Shown piece by piece: positions 12,160 to 22,182 of a DNA stretch of 64,000 nucleotides. The stretch lies in assembly GCA_945643635.1 (NCBI GenBank), contig CALZFC010000303.1, positions 223,501 through 287,500 of the forward strand, written 5' to 3'. The notes beneath the pieces were generated by a model. It was not told where the DNA came from and searched no databases. It saw only the letters and a program-made list of their open reading frames with translations. Source of the DNA: Allodiplogaster sudhausi (taxonomy: Eukaryota; Nematoda; Chromadorea; Rhabditida; Diplogasteridae). Every line of letters begins with the position of its first letter. Positions within the stretch are counted from its first letter, which is position 1. The position numbers and the translations under genes are program-made.

Positions 12160-13801
12160 GCCTACTTTCAACCACAAGCCGTTGGTCATGATTTTCGGAC
12201 CGAAGCACGAGGTTCCGGTCATTGCCATGAAGAGACTGCATCGCTGGGAAGTGAGGCTGATAGCTTACTCGTTCGACATCGAGTACAGAGAGACCGAGAA
12301 ATTCGGTAATGCGGATGGGCTGTCAAGGTTGCCCCTGAAGTCCGAGCTGCCATCCTTACAGCAGTTGCGAGATGCAGAGACGTGCCGAGCTGCAATGGTC
12401 GAAGAGTGCCGCAAGCTTACGTTGACGACAGAGAACATTCGGCAAGAGACGCAGAAAGACGAGCTGCTCAGCAATCTCAAGGAGTACCTGCGGAAGGGCT
12501 TCCCGCAGAAGAACAAAGATTCCCAGCTCCAGATGTTCATTCGGGAAAAAGAGATGCTGTTCGAGCAAGATGGAGTTCTGCTCTGGAAGGGACGCGTCAT
12601 GACCACAAAGACATTGGAAGCTGAAGTGTTGGCCAGGCTGCACGAGAACCATTTCGGTAAAGTGGGAATGAAGATGCTGGCCCGTTCAAAGGTCTACTTC
12701 CCCCAGATGGAGATTGAGAGCGTCGCGAAGGCCTGCGATGTCTGCGCTCGCATGGGTCATGAGTTGGTGCGTACACCATTGCACAGTTGGGAAGTGCCGG
12801 AGAGACCGTGGCAGAGGCTTCACATTGACTTTGCTGGCCCAATAAAAGGGAAGATGTGACTCATGTCGTGGATGCAAAGTCGAAGTGGCCGGTGGTGGTT
12901 CACATGAACAAGATCACGGCCGAGAAGACAATTGAGATGCTGAAAGCCAAGTTCTACATTCACGGTTACCCGGAGCAAATCGTGTCTGACAACGGACCGC
13001 AGTTGACATCTGCAGAGTTCAAGAAGTTCTGCGAGCGTGCGAATATCACTCACATTCTGACACCACCGTATCATCCGAATTCGAATGGTGAGGCAGAGAG
13101 ATTCGTCCAGACGTTCAAACGCCATGTGGAGAAGTGTGTGATGTCAGGCCAAGCGCTGACTGAGGAGTTGCAGAACATTCTCTTCGAGTACAGATGCACG
13201 CTACACCCAGCCACGGGCAAGAGTCCAGTAGAAATTCTGATGGGAAAGCCGCTGACGTCCGGCCTGGATCTGCTGCAGAAAGAAGTGGGCGCTAACAAAG
13301 CGAAGGATCCCGCTTACTACCTGGACAAGGCGACGCAGAACTATGATCAGAAGACACGCGAGAGGCAATTCAAAGTTGGTGATGAAGTCTACATTCGAAA
13401 TTTCGGTCGAGGCACGGAAAAATGGCTTCCCGGAATTGTGACTCAGAAAGTCGGAGAGAACGTCTACCAAATCGGTCTGCTCAACAGAGTCAGAAGAACG
13501 CTGTGCCAGCTGATGCCAAGAGCGTCGGTGGAAGCAAGCAAGACAGCGAAGGCAAAGGTGAGAACACAAAGAAAAGTCCGACGGCGAGACCACAGAAAGA
13601 ATTGCCACCGAAGAGAGACATGCCGACGAGGAACGCGAAGAACAAGACAAACGAGATGCTTGCAGAAATCGCGAATCCTCGAGGAATCTTGAGACACACA
13701 TCTGCTGACAAGAGGGACGACAACCGATCATATTCGACGAAGAAGGTGAAATTCGTTGAGAGTTCTTTCCTGGACTAACGATCCAGGGGAGGAGAGATAT
13801 G
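12160..13801 (+). mobile_element. Ty3/gypsy LTR retrotransposon relic (RNase H end, integrase, 3' end)
   Basis: The frame begins inside the RNase H/connection region (HRWEVRLIAYSFDIEYRETE, NADGLSRLPL), so gag, protease and reverse transcriptase are missing. It continues through the integrase zinc region (about 12630-12770, CDVCARMG) and catalytic core, with the Asp in HIDFAGP, the Asp in VSDNGPQ and the Glu in NGEAERF visible. The frame breaks near 12845 and again near 13490; the C-terminal frame ends at 13778. A purine-rich tract just before 13800 could be the polypurine tract, placing a 3' LTR start there. The element is dead. Its 5' truncation abuts the phosphatase gene on the opposite strand. 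Confidence 0.85.
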
Positions 13802-13802
13802 C

Positions 13803-14020
13803 ATATATGACGGTGCCAACTAAAAAAACGGTCGTTTTTGAATTTTCGACTCGTTGTGCACACTTTTTTGGAATATTCCACATTAATATGCCAAATTGGC
13901 CAAAAAGTAAGCGTACTTTTTGACAAATTTGGCATATTCGTGTGGAATATTCCAAAAAAGTGTGCATAAGGAGTCGAAAATGCAAAAACGACGGTTTTTT
14001 TAGTTGGCACCGTCATATAT
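13803..14020. mobile_element. Near-perfect palindromic MITE
   Basis: 218 bp folding on itself. The left end TATGACGGTGCCAACTAAAA is mirrored by the right end, with TA on each side. Both arms carry TGGAATATTCC, and the centre is near 13915 (AAAAAGTAAGCGTACTTTTT). It lies where the gypsy 3' LTR should start, so it probably inserted into that LTR. A Tc1/mariner-type TA target is inferred. Confidence 0.75.
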
Positions 14021-14447
14021 GAAGAATTGCATATTATTGGATCGTGTATTGAATTATGTATGTACATATTTTATGATTTGGAATTCATAATGGTGTTGTC
14101 GTATATTAAATGTCGTTTGAATTATTATGATATTGGAATCAAAATTTTCATTTTAAATTTTGTATCAGCATTTGTACATATGGTTTGATTTTGTGTGTCA
14201 ACGAGAGACGTAGGCTATGTGCCGAACTTCCTCCTTGAAGAAGGTCTGTAGGAAAGGTAGGATAATCCGAACTCCAACGTTGTGTAATTCATTGGGTATA
14301 ATTGTGTGGTAAAGTTGAGTGAATATGTACTACCCACTAGGGGAGGTGTTGTGGAGTTATGTGTTGTACATATGACGCGATTTGCGAGAGAATCAAAATT
14401 AATCAAAAGGGCTGGGGCCCTAGAAAAATCATCACCTCCGATTTTGC

Positions 14448-15785
14448 TTAAAAGTTGTTTCTAGGTAAAGTTAGACCCGCATTATCGAATGGGATTGGTC
14501 TTGGAGCTAAAAAATTCATTTTAAAAAGTTATGAAGAATTGAAAAACTGCGCATCTTTTTGAGGTGGTCGAGTAGGGCGCATGTTTATGAACATCTCTCC
14601 GTGCCCAGTGAAGCAATATACGTGAAATTTTTAATGTAGATAGAAAAGATATTGCTTATGTAAATTGTAAAAGCAGAATTTGAAAATTTTCAAATATCGA
14701 TTTTTTACGTGCTCTCAAACTCAATGAGGTTTGTACATGTTATATTACAATTTACGCAGACAGTTTTGTATGTGCCGTATAGAGAATAAAGTTGGCTTTC
14801 GAATGATTTATAGGGAGTTTCATTTCGACGAACTAGGCGGCTTTTCTATGCGTTTAGGTCATGCGCAACAGTGAAAACTGTTACAGAATCGCGGCGCGAC
14901 GCGATATTGGTCGCATTCAAATATCGATTTTCTGTATATCTAGTGATATTTTGTTTTTGATCTTTCTGTTTACATTTATGAATATTAAGCTCATTTTTGA
15001 GCAAACAAATTCACTTTTCGACCAAATATTAACGAATTCACTCATCTCCACAAAAAGAGACCTAGTTGACATGAAAGTCGTTAAATTAGCTACAAAATGA
15101 CATTCTTGAAACTGAAATTAAATGTAGCTATTTATCGCAACAAATCGAAAAGCGACTCAAACCAGCTATAAACTATGTAAATACACCAATTCGCCAGATT
15201 CACCACGGATGTCGAATTCGAATATTCCAATTTACATATTCGATTATTCCAATTCACGCGGTGAAAATCTGGTGAATTGGTGTATTTACATAGTATAGCT
15301 GGTTGAGTCGCTTTTCGATTTGTTGCGAGAAATAGCTACATTTAATTTCAGTTTCAAGAATGTTATTTTGTAGCTAATTTAACGGACTTTCATGTCAACT
15401 AGGTCTCATTTTGTGGAGATGAGTGAATTCGTTAATATTTGGTCGAAAAGTGCATTTTTTTGCTCAAAAACGAGCTTACTCGTTTCATAAATGTAAAAAG
15501 AAAGATAAAAACAAAATATCACTAAATATACAGAAAATCGATATTTGAAAATTTTCAAATTCTGTTTTTATAATTTACATAAGCAATATCTTTTCTATCA
15601 ACAGTAAAACGTATATTGCTTCACGGGGCGCGGAGAGATGTTCATAAGCATGCGCCCTACTCGACCACCTCAAAAAGATGCGCAGTTTTTCAATTCTTCA
15701 TAACTTTTTAAAATGAATTTTTTAGGCTCCAAGACCAATCCCATTCGATTCTGCGGGTCTGACTTTGCCTAGAAACAACTTTTAA
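14448..15785. mobile_element. Foldback element A, TTAA-flanked
   Basis: The left arm starts TTAA AAGTTGTTTCTAGG and the right arm ends CCTAGAAACAACTT TTAA. Long inverted arms meet near 15230; for example GGGCGCATGTTTATGAACAT at 14576 pairs with its complement near 15640. About 1.34 kb, no supported ORF. Confidence 0.7.
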
Positions 15786-17503
15786 GAGAGCTTCTCTGTA
15801 AAAGTCGAGCATGCGCTTAAGGCAGCCTGCCCCGGGAAAGTTGTTTTCGAATTCATTAACGGAAAACATTTTGCTTATACAACTCCACGCGCTCTATTTA
15901 ATGAGACTAATTTCATCATCATCCGATTTTTTCCCTTTGGGATACACTACCGTAACCCTGAAAATTCATTGAGCCATAAATCCGTCCAAAGTTTGTTTTG
16001 AGAAAACATCTACATATCATTCAATAGCATTACGAAAGCTCTTCAAATTTCATCTAGGAACATGTTTTAAGAAAATTTTATTTTGGCCGAGAAAATTGGC
16101 GTTAAATTATTTGGAGGGTCGACACACCACTTTCTGCTCATTTCGACACTCTGTAACCTAGATAGAAAGAAAGAGCGTGAAATTTGCTATCAAATAATCT
16201 CCATTCAAGAAAATCCGAGCGTACCAATTTTTGCTATGACGCGAGCAATGCGCTCGAGTCGGTCAAAATGGCACATTTTCGGTCGCGGAAGCACCGTGCA
16301 AGCGCATTCATCGATCCATAACTACGCTCAATGTTAATATTACCAAATCGTTAGCATATCATCTAAGAGCTCTCACAGAGATCTTCAAATGCTACATACA
16401 TACTTTTATTGAAATATTTATATTTCTATGGAAAATTTCGTTCTGTACTATTAGAACGCTTAAAAAACTACTTTACAAACATTTTCGCCTGGCGAAACAT
16501 ACATCATAAGAAAGAGGATGAAATTTGCTACAAGATGAACCCCTTTCAATGGAATTGCATGCATACGATCTTTTGTTGTAAGTGATAAGAATTGGGCATC
16601 AGCTTAGCACAATTCTTCAACGGGAAAAAATATTGGAATATTCCAACTCGAATAACCTAAACAGCGAAATTCTTGGGCGAAAGGACAGCGACGCAACTTT
16701 ACCTACTCTTATGACTTATAACTGAACATTATAGACTTAAAACTTTATTGAAATGGGTTCATCTTGACGCAAATTTCACGCTCTTTCTAATGATGCATGT
16801 TTTGAAATGCTGAAATGTTTGTAAAGTAGTTTTTTAAGCGTTCTAATAGTACAGAACGAAATTTTCCATAGAAATATAAAATTTCAATAAAAGTATGTAT
16901 GTAGCATTTGAAGATCTCTGTGAGAGCTCTTAGATGAAACGCTAACGATTTTGTAATATTAACATTGAGCATAGTTATGGATCGATGAATGCGCTTGCAC
17001 GGTGCCTCGGCGGCCGAAAATGTGCCATTTTGACCGACTTGCGCGCATTGCTCGCGTCATAGAAAAAATTGGTACACTCGGATTTTCTTGAATGGAGATT
17101 ATTTGATAGCAAATTTCACGCTCTTTCTTTCTATCTAGGTTACAGAGTGTAGAAATGAGCAGAAAGTGGTGTGTCGACCCTCCAAATAATTTAACGCCAA
17201 TTTTCTCGGCCAAAATAAAATTTTCGTAAAACATGTTTCTAGATGAAATTTGAAGAGCTTTCGAAATGCTATTGAATGATATGTACATCGTTTCTCAAAA
17301 CAGATTTTTAACGGATTTATGGCTCAATGAATTTTCAGGGTTACGGTAGTGTATCGCGAAGGGAAAAAATCGGATGATGATGAAATTAGTCTCATTAAAA
17401 AGAGCGGGTCGAGTTGTATAAGCAAAATGTTTTCCATTAATGAATTCGAAAACAATTTTCCCGGGGCAGGCTGCGCTCGAAGCTTACGGACCTGCTCTCT
17501 TAA
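15782..17503. mobile_element. Foldback element B (complete), TTAA-flanked
   Basis: Starts TTAAGAGAGC and ends GCTCTCTTAA. The arms mirror each other around a centre near 16640; for example AAATTATTTGGAGGGTCGAC at 16106 recurs inverted near 17185. About 1.72 kb. The inner ORFs on the two strands are mirror images. One arm of the same family is at 7316-7965. Confidence 0.75.
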
Positions 17504-17610
17504 GCAAAATCGAAGATGATGATTTTTCTAGGGCCCCGAGCATTTTGATTCTCTCGCAAATCGCGTCATATATACATATGCACAGCACATAATACATCCA
17601 CAATTATTCA

Positions 17611-18536
17611 TGAAGGTAGCGCAGTGATGTCAAATCGATAAACATAAGAGAGCAAAATCCAACCAATACCACCGGTCAGAAGAGCATTAAAGAGCCGGAA
17701 AGAGAGAGAGAGAGTGCGGGCTGCAAAGAAAGAGCAGTTGTAGAGAGAGCAGAGAAAGAGAAAGTGGAAGAACATACAGGAAGAGTTCAAACAAGAACGG
17801 TTCTTGGGCGGGAGGAGAGAGCGAGAGAGAGAAATAAAGAGATAGAGAGAGAGTATCAATACGAGAAAAGCCGGGTAAATGCGAGCAAAGAGAAAGAATA
17901 TCGTGAATATTTTCTATGCGTCTGCTTACTGAATTGACGCAAAGAACTCGAAAGAATGACTTCTGAATTAGATTTTAAAAAAAAATGCTCCAAGATGCTC
18001 GAATGCCAAAGAAGAGGAATTCTTACATATTTCAAACGGATTGGCCGACAAACTACTTACTTAATGCCGCAACTAACAAGGAAAATATTCCATCTGACGG
18101 TGAGTTTCCTTGAGTGAAATTCTAGTAATCTTATAAAGTCTGGATGTTTAATTGAAATCATATAAAGTTTGAATCAAAGGGAGAGGCGTTGATGAGTCCG
18201 TCGGGGTCTGCGATGGCGAGAGAGAAAGAGACGAGGAGAGGAAAGAGGAACCAAGACGATTTCTATAAACAAAACATGCACTGCCAAATCAAGCAGCTGA
18301 ATTCAATAAATAATAAGTGAAACTCAAACCCACAGGACAGGCAACAGTGTTAGAACAGCTTCACGGCAGAAGAGCCCAAATCAAGAAGGATACGAAGCAT
18401 TACTAGAACAATATACAAGTATTCAAAGATGAACTGCCAATTAGCTAATTCATTATTCAAATTTATAATTGTTTTAGCGGAAAATAGTGAGTCGATAACT
18501 GACAAGTCGATAACTTGTGAGAGAGAAAAGAGGAGA
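17611..18536. other. Intergenic, GA-rich; no gene seen
   Basis: 17697-17860 is a degenerate (GA)n tract and 18215-18250 is also purine-rich. No exon with motif or phase support was found. An upstream exon of the MSP-like gene could lie here but cannot be identified. Confidence 0.4.
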
Positions 18537-19130
18537 AAAAGTCAATTTTCAGTCTTTAGACTAATTTGCGCGTACACCATAGAAAGCAAATGTAAAGAGC
18601 ATACAAAATCGCATCTAATAGGCAATTCCATTTTATATAAAATTGATAAAATTTTGAATGAGATTATGGTAGGAAGCCAAATTTGTCTAGCAACTCGTAT
18701 TCAAATGCAGATTCCCAATAAATTATCGGAGATTTTTCCACGTAGAAACATAGGTAGTATGTGTGGTTTTGGATCCTCTTTTATATGGTAAATTCAGTTT
18801 TGGAAAGTTATAGTAAAACAATTAATCACCTAAAACACATTTCTAAAAATTCAATTGCACAAAAGTCATTAAAGTTTAAAATTTTCCAAAATGGTCACGA
18901 CTTGTTTGTGTAGTTTTGAATAATAACACTGAAACGATTATTGAGAAATATTAAGTATAACGCTAAATAAGGTCTTGCAAAAGTTTGCAAGATTTTGACC
19001 TATAACTAACCATAAGAGAGAAAAATTTCAACAACTTTTTAACAACTAAACTTCGTTATGAATATTAGATGCATCCCTCATAATGCTTTCAAAATAAAAA
19101 TAAAAATTATTCCGGGCAGGCACCCCTCTA
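18537..19130. mobile_element. Degenerate copy of foldback family C
   Basis: Follows the family C interior: TCAATTTT(A/C)(A/G)G(C/T)CTTTAGACTAATTT, then the CGTATTCAAATGCAGAT segment, as at 6697-7010, with many substitutions. It ends with the TATGA...CCCTCATAA segment near 19080. Confidence 0.55.
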
Positions 19131-19172
19131 TTCTTACATAGAGGGTCCCTTAATAATACTTCCGCATTTCAG

Positions 19173-19594
19173 GAGACATTCCCTCTTGAACTGATGCCAG
19201 AAGGCGACTGGCATTTCATGGGACATGGAGATGAGATCTCGCTTCACCGACTTCTCCGCAACAATGACAAGAACTACACGACCTTCATGGTTGGAGCAGG
19301 AATAATTACAGGGAGAATTTTTTGAATATATTTTGAATGCAGTTTGTTGTACCGAGAAGCTCACTGTACACAATTACGCCTTACAAAGGAATTCTTCTGC
19401 CCGAATCGGAGGCAAGCTTTGATGCGTTTGAAGTAAGGTTAAACTAATACGTGTTACGGCAGCACTTTCAGCTGAACATCTCGATTATCTATAAAGGGAT
19501 TGTCTCGCAGCCCAAGTCCTGGAATCACTTCATCCACGTCTATGCCAAGAGCGTGGAGGGGTTCAAGGAGGAGAACATACCTTCGGAATCTGAA
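19173..19594 (+). CDS. MSP/VAP-like (major sperm protein) domain exons, probable 5' part of the kinase gene
   Basis: Three exons in phase 0: 19173-19289, 19343-19432, 19463-19594, about 113 residues. They read LELMPEGDWHFMGHGDE, NNDKNYTTFMFVVPRSSLYT, ITPYKGILLPESEASFD and WNHFIHVYAKSVEG. This follows the MSP-domain order: P-E-x-L/W-x-F, an N-x-(T/S)-D-K repeat, a Phe/Val strand, then a Y-x-I-x-P-x-x-G-I-L-x-P turn and a terminal strand. MSP domains are 7-stranded beta sandwiches that bind FFAT-type peptides or polymerise in nematode sperm. The start exon was not found. A candidate linking exon starts at 20553 (phase 0, AFSIVTPDPEAND) and can donate in phase 1 to the exon at 20879. If it is not linked, this is a separate short MSP-like gene. 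Confidence 0.55.
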
Positions 19595-19736
19595 GTACGG
19601 TGACGCGATTATGATTTTTTTTATTCGATTTTGTTTTTAAGATGCTGGCGAGCTCGATCAAGGGATTTCAGTGCACTGTCAACATCACTGTCAGCTGTTT
19701 TTAACACTTTGCTATGTTTTACCGTTATTACATATA

Positions 19737-20390
19737 CAGTACCGTCCAACATTGTAGGGTCCGCGATTAATAGGATTAATCCGATTAATAGGATTAATTA
19801 AATTAGTTTAAAAAATTCAAACTCAAATTGTGAAGCGGAGACGCATTCTCTTGTCGTTTTCTTTACAGAGAAGTGATTTCGCGATATGGAAAAAGTATTC
19901 ATCAAGATAAATTGCGAAAATGCCAAAAAATGACAAAAATCTGAAAGGGTGGCTTTTCCCCGGTCTTTAGCACAATGCGCTGCCGGGCCATGCATACTCG
20001 AAAAACTAGAATATTGTTATTTGTGATTATTCCGCTATAATTTTACTTTCATTGTGTTTGAGGGATGATTTCATAATTAATAATAGCTTTCGATTTACTT
20101 TTGCACGATTTTCAATTCTTAAATTTTGAAAAATTATATTTTCATGCAAGACTGCTGCTAAACAGCGAGGAAAAGCCACCCTTTCAGATTTCTGTCATTT
20201 TATGACATTATCGCAATTTAACTTGATGGATACTTATTCCATGTCGCAAAACCACTTCCTGTAAAGAAAACGACAAGAGAATGCGTCCCCGCTTTGCAAT
20301 TTGAGTTTGAATTATTTAAATTAATTTAATTAATCCTATTAATCGGATTAATCCTTTTAATCGCGGACCCAAGAATGTTGGTTGGTACTG
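19737..20390. mobile_element. Tc1/mariner-type palindromic MITE
   Basis: Flanked by TA at both ends. The left end CAGTACCGTCCAACATTG is mirrored by a right end finishing GGTTGGTACTG. Next to the ends, both arms carry GCGATTAATAGGATTAATCC-like repeats; inner arms pair near GAAAAGCCACCCTTTCAGAT. The terminal CAGT and TA target site are typical of Tc1/mariner. No transposase ORF. Confidence 0.8.
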
Positions 20391-20589
20391 TATCTCTCAA
20401 CACGCTTGTTTGCCTTATGTGCACGTAATTCATCAATTAATCAAAACATGTGGTACATGATATTTTGTAAAAGATGGAGCCGAAATGATCAAGCAAAGAG
20501 CGCGCCTCTCTCTCTCTTTCCGCAGTATTTATCGTGTTTTTTGTGTATTCAGGCGTTTTCCATCGTCACCCCCGACCCCGAAGCTAACG

Positions 20590-20815
20590 ACAGCGCGTCG
20601 CTCCGTCGCGCCCGTCGCAACAGTCGCCACGCAGCTTAGGCCACGCCCACTCTTCAAGCCACGCCCAGTCCTCAAGCCACACCCACTTTCCAAGCCACGC
20701 CCACTCTCTAAGCCACGCCTACTTCCCAAGCCACGTCCACCCCATCTCCTCGCCATACTGAACTCGCTTTTTTCAGCTCCCTTCTCCATAAAAATTTTCC
20801 ATAAAGAGCTCGTTT
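20590..20815 (+). repeat. Dispersed repeat with GCCACGCCCAC tandem units, copy 1
   Basis: A run of at least six units of about 18 bp, each containing (A/G)GCCACGCC(C/T)A, followed by TCTCCTCGCCATACTGAACT and CATAAAAATTT. The same order appears at 42558-42690 with fewer units. It lies just before the exon at 20879. Confidence 0.65.
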
Positions 20816-20878
20816 TTTATCCTAATAGAAAAAGATATTTTTAATTTTTAATTTAAAAAAAAAACTATTTTATTCCAG

Positions 20879-22144
20879 CGGAACAGCCAGCGACTCCGGC
20901 TGAGACAACTCCTGCTGACGCAACTCCGGCTGAAGCGAGTCCGGCTCCTGCGGAAGAAAAGAAGACCGAGGAAGGGACCGAGGCGCCGAAGCCCGCAGGC
21001 ATGATTACCCATATTAGTTGCTTTTCAGTGACATTTTTTGATTCCAGAGGAAAGACCGGTGACTGCGCAGGCTCCTCTAGCCAAATCCGATGACTCCCTT
21101 CTCAATGTGAACACACTGGCTGATGCGCCTAGTTCGTGGCTGATCTATAATTTCTGAACTATGATTTGTTGAGTTTTGGTCTTTGATTAACCTGAATCGT
21201 CGTATCACAAGGGAAGCATCTTTCCATAGCCCAGCCAATCGTGATGAAAGTAATTTTTTATGTAGCCCTCCTCGAAATGGAAAGAGGCTCCGTCCCTATA
21301 TAAACCCTCCTTCTGCCCGTGAATACAGTCTTCATTCTACTTAACTTGCAGCTTCCCTCGTCCAGCCTGATCCCAACTCGCCCGACGACATCCTTCTTGA
21401 TAGCCTTGATGTTAGTTTGCTGTCCTTTATATAAATATTTTTTGGATACAAGTAATATATATAGCGTATTTTCTCTATTAGTTACCCCGGGGGAACTATT
21501 TTTCAATACCCTTGCGAGGGAGGGGCACTATTAGAGGAAGGGGTACTATTTTTTTCAATGTTATTGACAGGTTGATAACAACGAATGGAGGTCAGCGTTT
21601 GCGAGTGCAAAGAAGGAGCGAAGTGAGGAAGGGACACGAAGTGACCAGTAGTGAAGTGACAATGAGTCTACCAGCCGAGGGGTTAATTACCATTCCGAGC
21701 CGGCGAGACTCACGTAGCAAAGTATACTGTAACAGGACCCATGCCTTCCAGGGTCCATTCGAAGTACGTCTCTAGCTGGGGTATTAGCCGATTAGGGGAA
21801 CACTATTGGAGGGGGGGGAGGGGTTACTAGTGGCAGGGGGTACTATTTTTCAATGAGAACATCAGAGGAGGTACTATTCGGGGTACTATTAGAGGGGAGG
21901 GTTCTAATAAAGTCGTACTAATAGAGAAAATACGATATATATATATATATAAAGTTCATTGTTTCTTAGAACAGCTTTTCTATTCTCTATTGAAAACATA
22001 TAAGAATTCCCCAAAAACATGCCATGAAACTTATTCTGAACTCGAGTGCGGTTGTTGCATCATTTTCAATGCGCTCTCGAATTTAAATAAATTTCACGGT
22101 TCACACATATTTTCATGGAAAATTACCCTATAAATAAAGATTAT

Positions 22145-22182
<38 letters not shown>

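Larger units (their letters stand above)
14340..17610. mobile_element. Outer palindromic element L with two further foldback elements inserted at its centre
   Basis: The flanks 14340-14447 and 17504-17610 are inverted copies. CGCGATTTGCGAGAGAATCA and GGGCCCTAGAAAAATCATCA on the left reappear in reverse complement on the right. Both flanks end GATTTTGC next to TTAA, so the ancestral palindrome centre was GATTTTGC-TTAA-GCAAAATC. Elements A and B now occupy that TTAA. Confidence 0.6.

Noticed and set aside
11879..12859. One 326-codon plus-strand ORF joining 11879 to the gypsy region
   Set aside because: Its first about 40 codons are antisense to a clear phosphatase exon; the real coding part begins in the RNase H end of the gypsy relic.
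13201..14067. 288-codon minus-strand ORF
   Set aside because: Antisense of the integrase region running into the palindromic MITE; no domain in that frame.
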